Positions 61,516-64,000 of a stretch of DNA of 64,000 nt are shown piece after piece. Both the position numbers and the translations under genes were made by a program. Source of the DNA: Bacteroidota bacterium (GTDB lineage Bacteria; Bacteroidota; Bacteroidia; B-17B0; Aurantibacillaceae). Under the pieces are notes generated by a model, which did not search any database, was not told where the DNA came from, and saw only the letters and a list, made by a program, of their open reading frames with translations. The stretch covers positions 62,001 through 126,000 of the forward strand of contig JAJNBG010000011.1 in assembly GCA_021155905.1 (NCBI GenBank), in the 5' to 3' direction. Every line of letters begins with the position of its first letter. Position 1 is the stretch's first letter.

Positions 61516-62010
61516 ATGTACAAATTATCTTTATATGCCAGTCTTTTATGCGTGTTCGTTTTGTTTTCAAAATGTAAAAACAATGGCGCTTCTGCGATAG
61601 AAGGTTCTAAAAACGATTCACTTGCGGCAATCGCAAAAGGAGACTCTCAAAAAATAGCCGGCGAATTGAGTAAATATTTAATTGTCCCGCCAGATACGGA
61701 TTATACCGGCGACTACATTGATAAGTATCCAAATGGCGTCATCAAATTCACCGGATTTTTCAGGTTTGGTGAACGTCACGGTGAATGGATGGCTTTTTAT
61801 GAAAATGGTTTGAGATGGAGCGATTGTTTTTATGATAAAGGTAAAAAACATGGAGCGACGACAGTTTACCACCCAAATGGAAAACTATTTTATTCGGGGT
61901 GGTACAAGAATGATTTAAAAGATAGTCTGTGGTTGTTTTATGATAGTCTTGGTAAAGAAGTAGACAGACGTGCCTACAGGGAAAACGTTGAAACCGGCCT
62001 GGTTTACTAA
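61516..62010 (+). CDS. MORN-repeat lipoprotein
   Basis: A 164-residue predicted lipoprotein. The N-terminus MYKLSLYASLLCVFVLFSKC ends in a lipobox-like FSKC with Lys before the Cys, a variant tolerated in Bacteroidetes. The C-terminal half has three YwqK/MORN-type repeats: YPNGVIKFTGFFRFGERHGE, YENGLRWSDCFYDKGKKHG and YHPNGKLFYSGWYKNDLKD. Such proteins are often labelled toxin-antitoxin related in databases, but no evidence for that is visible here. It is in an operon with the polyprenyl synthase. Its last 4 nt overlap the convergent gene's stop. Confidence 0.85.
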   Translation: MYKLSLYASLLCVFVLFSKCKNNGASAIEGSKNDSLAAIAKGDSQKIAGELSKYLIVPPDTDYTGDYIDKYPNGVIKFTGFFRFGERHGEWMAFYENGLRWSDCFYDKGKKHGATTVYHPNGKLFYSGWYKNDLKDSLWLFYDSLGKEVDRRAYRENVETGLVY

Positions 62011-63548
62011 ATATTCTGCCTTCTGATTTTTATCGCTTCTGCAAAACTAATAGTATGAATCTTTGAGTCGAGCCATGCATAAAAGTTGAAGTACTCCAGA
62101 GCATTTTTTTCATATTTATCTTTAAACACTTTTTCAAGTTCTTCTTTAAATTTGATATAAGTCTCTTTTTGCTTGCTATCACGCTTGGATAACGCAATTT
62201 TTTTGAAATATTCAAGAAATACAGACTCGAACTTGTATTGTTTTTCCTGCTGTGTAAAAAAACGAACACTTGACTTGAAGATATAAGACAACAGATCGTC
62301 GTTACCTAATTCAAAATGAACGATCAGGTTAATAAGTTTTGAGATCCGGATGATATCCTGGCGAAGGTCTTCATAATTGGTATTAATGATTTTGTTCAGC
62401 CAGTGTAATGCTTTGTTATACTCGCCAACACCGAAATAAACCATACTGATGGTATGGTATATTCTTACCAGGTCTTCGTTGTTGATTTTGGTTTCGTATT
62501 TATCAAGCCCTTTAATTACATGAGGAATAACTTGAGTGGCTTTGTCATGCTGACCAATGTAGCAATACAATACCATTTCGGTAATGTAGGATTGGGTAAA
62601 AATAGTAATCTGAAGATCAGTGGCTTTGAACATTTCATTTAATGCCAGTGATTTCAGTTTATCAATCATTTTGAAACCATCATTATACTGTTTTTTGATG
62701 GCACAATATCTCACCAGGTAGCCGTGGGACACAATGTAATAATACGGCATTTCTGAAATAATTTCCGGCTTATTTTCAAGTTCAATAATTAAATCAGAAA
62801 GGGATTTATGCACCTCATCCATTTCGTTTAAAAGCATATTTGCAACACCAATAATGAACAAAAAGATGATCCTGGATTTGTTGGATAAAAATCCTTGCTG
62901 GTTTGCAAAGCGTTTTGTTTCCTTGATGATATCGGTGATCTCCTTGACGTCCTCTTTGCTTCTGGCAATCATTAATTTTGAAGAAAGCGAGTTTAATTTT
63001 GCCAGTTGCAGCTCATAAGCTGCGAAATTTTCAATTTTATTAAAGAGATCATTTTCTTCTTCAATCAATTCATCCAATGTCCGATAATTAATCTCTCCAA
63101 AATGTGCTTCCATATCGACCAAGACTTTTTCAAGCTCCACAATTTCAAGTAAGCTGTAGAACAGTTCATAGTCATGCGCCATTTTTTTAACGATGCTCAG
63201 TTGCTTCCTGGATTGTTTGTATAAGGATTTATTGAAAAGGAGCTGTATGTTTTTTATTTCCTCATCGATTCGGGCACTGGCGCTTGTTTCCTGGCGGTGA
63301 AATCTAAGACTTTTAAGGATGTGATGTAATAGCTGATTTTTTTCAGATGCAAAATGCTGAACAAAAACCTCATTTTTAAAATGAGTTTTCACCTGTTCTT
63401 CATCATAGTCGTCTTGCTTTTGAATAAAATTGTAAAGTTTTATATAATTTTTTTCGCCCTGTTGCAATGATGAAAGTAACTTAAATTTTTTCTCCTCCTC
63501 TGGGGTAAGAGATTTGATAATATCGAATAACTGATTGGTTGGTTTCAT
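62007..63548 (-). CDS. Helical-repeat (TPR-like) protein of unknown function
   Basis: A 513-residue, nearly all-helical cytoplasmic protein. The N-terminus MKPTNQLFDIIKSLTPEEEK, then KKFKLLSSLQQGEKNYIKL, matches a family of about 500 residues that I know only from Bacteroidetes. TPR-like pairs are visible toward the C-terminus (YHTISMVYFGVGEYNKALHW; NKIINTNYEDLRQDIIRI). No catalytic motif or DNA-binding domain is seen. A paralogue lies 6 nt upstream (63555-64000), so the pair is an operon. The 3' end overlaps the MORN gene by 4 nt without a terminator. Confidence 0.82.
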   Translation of the reverse strand: MKPTNQLFDIIKSLTPEEEKKFKLLSSLQQGEKNYIKLYNFIQKQDDYDEEQVKTHFKNEVFVQHFASEKNQLLHHILKSLRFHRQETSASARIDEEIKNIQLLFNKSLYKQSRKQLSIVKKMAHDYELFYSLLEIVELEKVLVDMEAHFGEINYRTLDELIEEENDLFNKIENFAAYELQLAKLNSLSSKLMIARSKEDVKEITDIIKETKRFANQQGFLSNKSRIIFLFIIGVANMLLNEMDEVHKSLSDLIIELENKPEIISEMPYYYIVSHGYLVRYCAIKKQYNDGFKMIDKLKSLALNEMFKATDLQITIFTQSYITEMVLYCYIGQHDKATQVIPHVIKGLDKYETKINNEDLVRIYHTISMVYFGVGEYNKALHWLNKIINTNYEDLRQDIIRISKLINLIVHFELGNDDLLSYIFKSSVRFFTQQEKQYKFESVFLEYFKKIALSKRDSKQKETYIKFKEELEKVFKDKYEKNALEYFNFYAWLDSKIHTISFAEAIKIRRQNI

Positions 63549-63554
63549 TTTAGT

Positions 63555-64000
63555 TTAATTTAACCAAGCTTTGGCATATTTCTTTTTCATTAACTGATCC
63601 ATTGGCGTATTGCTGATCTTTGATTCAATGTAAACTTCAATGTCAAAATAAAAGCTCACATTTTTTTCATGGGGGTCTTTCATTACATCTTCCAGGTCCT
63701 TTTTGAAACTCAGGAATATTTCTTTTTCGTTAGTCTTGTTTTTTATTTTGAGCTCAGATAATTTTTCAAAATAGGAAAGGATCAGTTTTTCGGTTTTAAA
63801 ATAGGAGACCTGGGTTTTATAATAATTTTTAATAGTAGATATGATATATCCCAACTGTTTAAAATTATTTAATTCGTAATGCAGCCCAATGTTTAGAATC
63901 CTGGCAAAGGATTGCAGATCTTCCCTCAACAGGTTATTCCCTTCGTTTAGGATCAGGCCAATATAGTGTTGCGCTTTTTCATAGTTGCCAAAGTAGGTAT
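63555..64000 (-). CDS. Partial helical-repeat protein, paralogue of the downstream gene (5' part off the window)
   Basis: The frame is open from the right edge. The upstream bases to 64000 translate without a stop as TYFGNYEKAQHYIGLILNEG, so the internal TTG near 63929 is not the start. The visible 148 residues align with the C-terminal third of the 62007-63548 protein: FGNYEKAQHYIG against FGVGEYNKALHWLN, REDLQSFARILNIGLHYEL against RQDIIRISKLINLIVHFEL, and DPHEKNVSFYFDIEVYIESK against DKYEKNALEYFNFYAWLDSK. It is likely a TPR-like protein of similar length. Function unknown. Confidence 0.82.
   Translation of the reverse strand, partial: TYFGNYEKAQHYIGLILNEGNNLLREDLQSFARILNIGLHYELNNFKQLGYIISTIKNYYKTQVSYFKTEKLILSYFEKLSELKIKNKTNEKEIFLSFKKDLEDVMKDPHEKNVSFYFDIEVYIESKISNTPMDQLMKKKYAKAWLN

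Noticed and set aside
61516..62010. Antitoxin label for the MORN-repeat lipoprotein
   Set aside because: No toxin gene is adjacent and the protein has a lipoprotein-like N-terminus. The name is only a database habit for this repeat family.

Overview
The window comes from a low-GC member of the Bacteroidota (Bacteroidetes). The evidence is in the sequence. At least seven predicted exported proteins end in type IX secretion (T9SS) sorting domains. There are a PorP/SprF-family protein, a DUF5686 outer-membrane protein, a Bacteroidetes-type long PurF and a DnaE with a fused N-terminal exonuclease. Promoters repeatedly carry the phylum's -7 element TAnnTTTG, and Shine-Dalgarno sites are not evident. 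The caa3-type oxidase genes indicate an aerobe. Class- or genus-level placement is not possible from sequence alone.

Layout. 1-5.1 kb (minus strand): a T9SS cargo gene running to the left edge, a DUF3467 gene and htpG. 5.2-8.2 kb: a repeat-rich T9SS cargo gene, two terminators and tRNA-Gln(UUG). 8.2-12.6 kb: a GT117/DUF2723 membrane glycosyltransferase, a small unknown gene and proC. 12.6-15.6 kb (mixed strands): a T9SS cargo gene, a small membrane protein and glutathione peroxidase. 15.6-18.4 kb: ctaB, two oxidase subunit III-type genes and a subunit IV gene (terminal oxidase operon, subunits I/II not present). 18.5-25.3 kb: a T9SS cargo gene, purF, a CotH-type type-B T9SS cargo gene and its adjacent PorP/SprF gene. 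25.3-32.6 kb: pbpC, a MerR regulator, a zinc-site-less M16 protein, a glycosyltransferase, a cupredoxin-like T9SS cargo and a GHMP sugar kinase. 32.6-34.9 kb: a PadR regulator with a GldL-like 'HWP' membrane protein, and a PH-domain protein. 35-39.4 kb: dnaE. 39.7-47.8 kb: a small coiled-coil protein, OsmC, an unknown exported protein, dipeptidyl peptidase III, a T9SS cargo gene, and a flavin reductase/RetSat-like oxidoreductase pair. 47.9-56.9 kb: a DUF5686 outer-membrane protein, lptB, an Nramp-UspA fusion, a GT4 glycosyltransferase, a DUF2779 double nuclease and a BamA-like barrel. 57-64 kb: a tandem-fused D-Ala-D-Ala ligase-type protein, an unknown protein, a trans-polyprenyl diphosphate synthase, a MORN-repeat lipoprotein and two tandem helical-repeat paralogues, the last running off the right edge.

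Much of the content concerns the envelope: T9SS cargo and machinery, peptidoglycan synthesis (pbpC, Ddl-like), LPS export (lptB) and glycosylation (GT117, two GT4 enzymes, GHMP kinase). Housekeeping genes (purF, proC, dnaE, htpG) are interspersed. No insertion sequence, prophage, CRISPR array or rRNA was seen. The strongest candidates for something unusual are the double Ddl-type ligase (57027-59756), the DUF2779 nuclease with two predicted catalytic centres, the PadR-linked GldL-like membrane protein, and a window-wide pattern of -7 boxes only 3-7 nt upstream of start codons. One likely lesion or assembly error is an apparent one-base frameshift at the N-terminus of the second oxidase subunit III gene.
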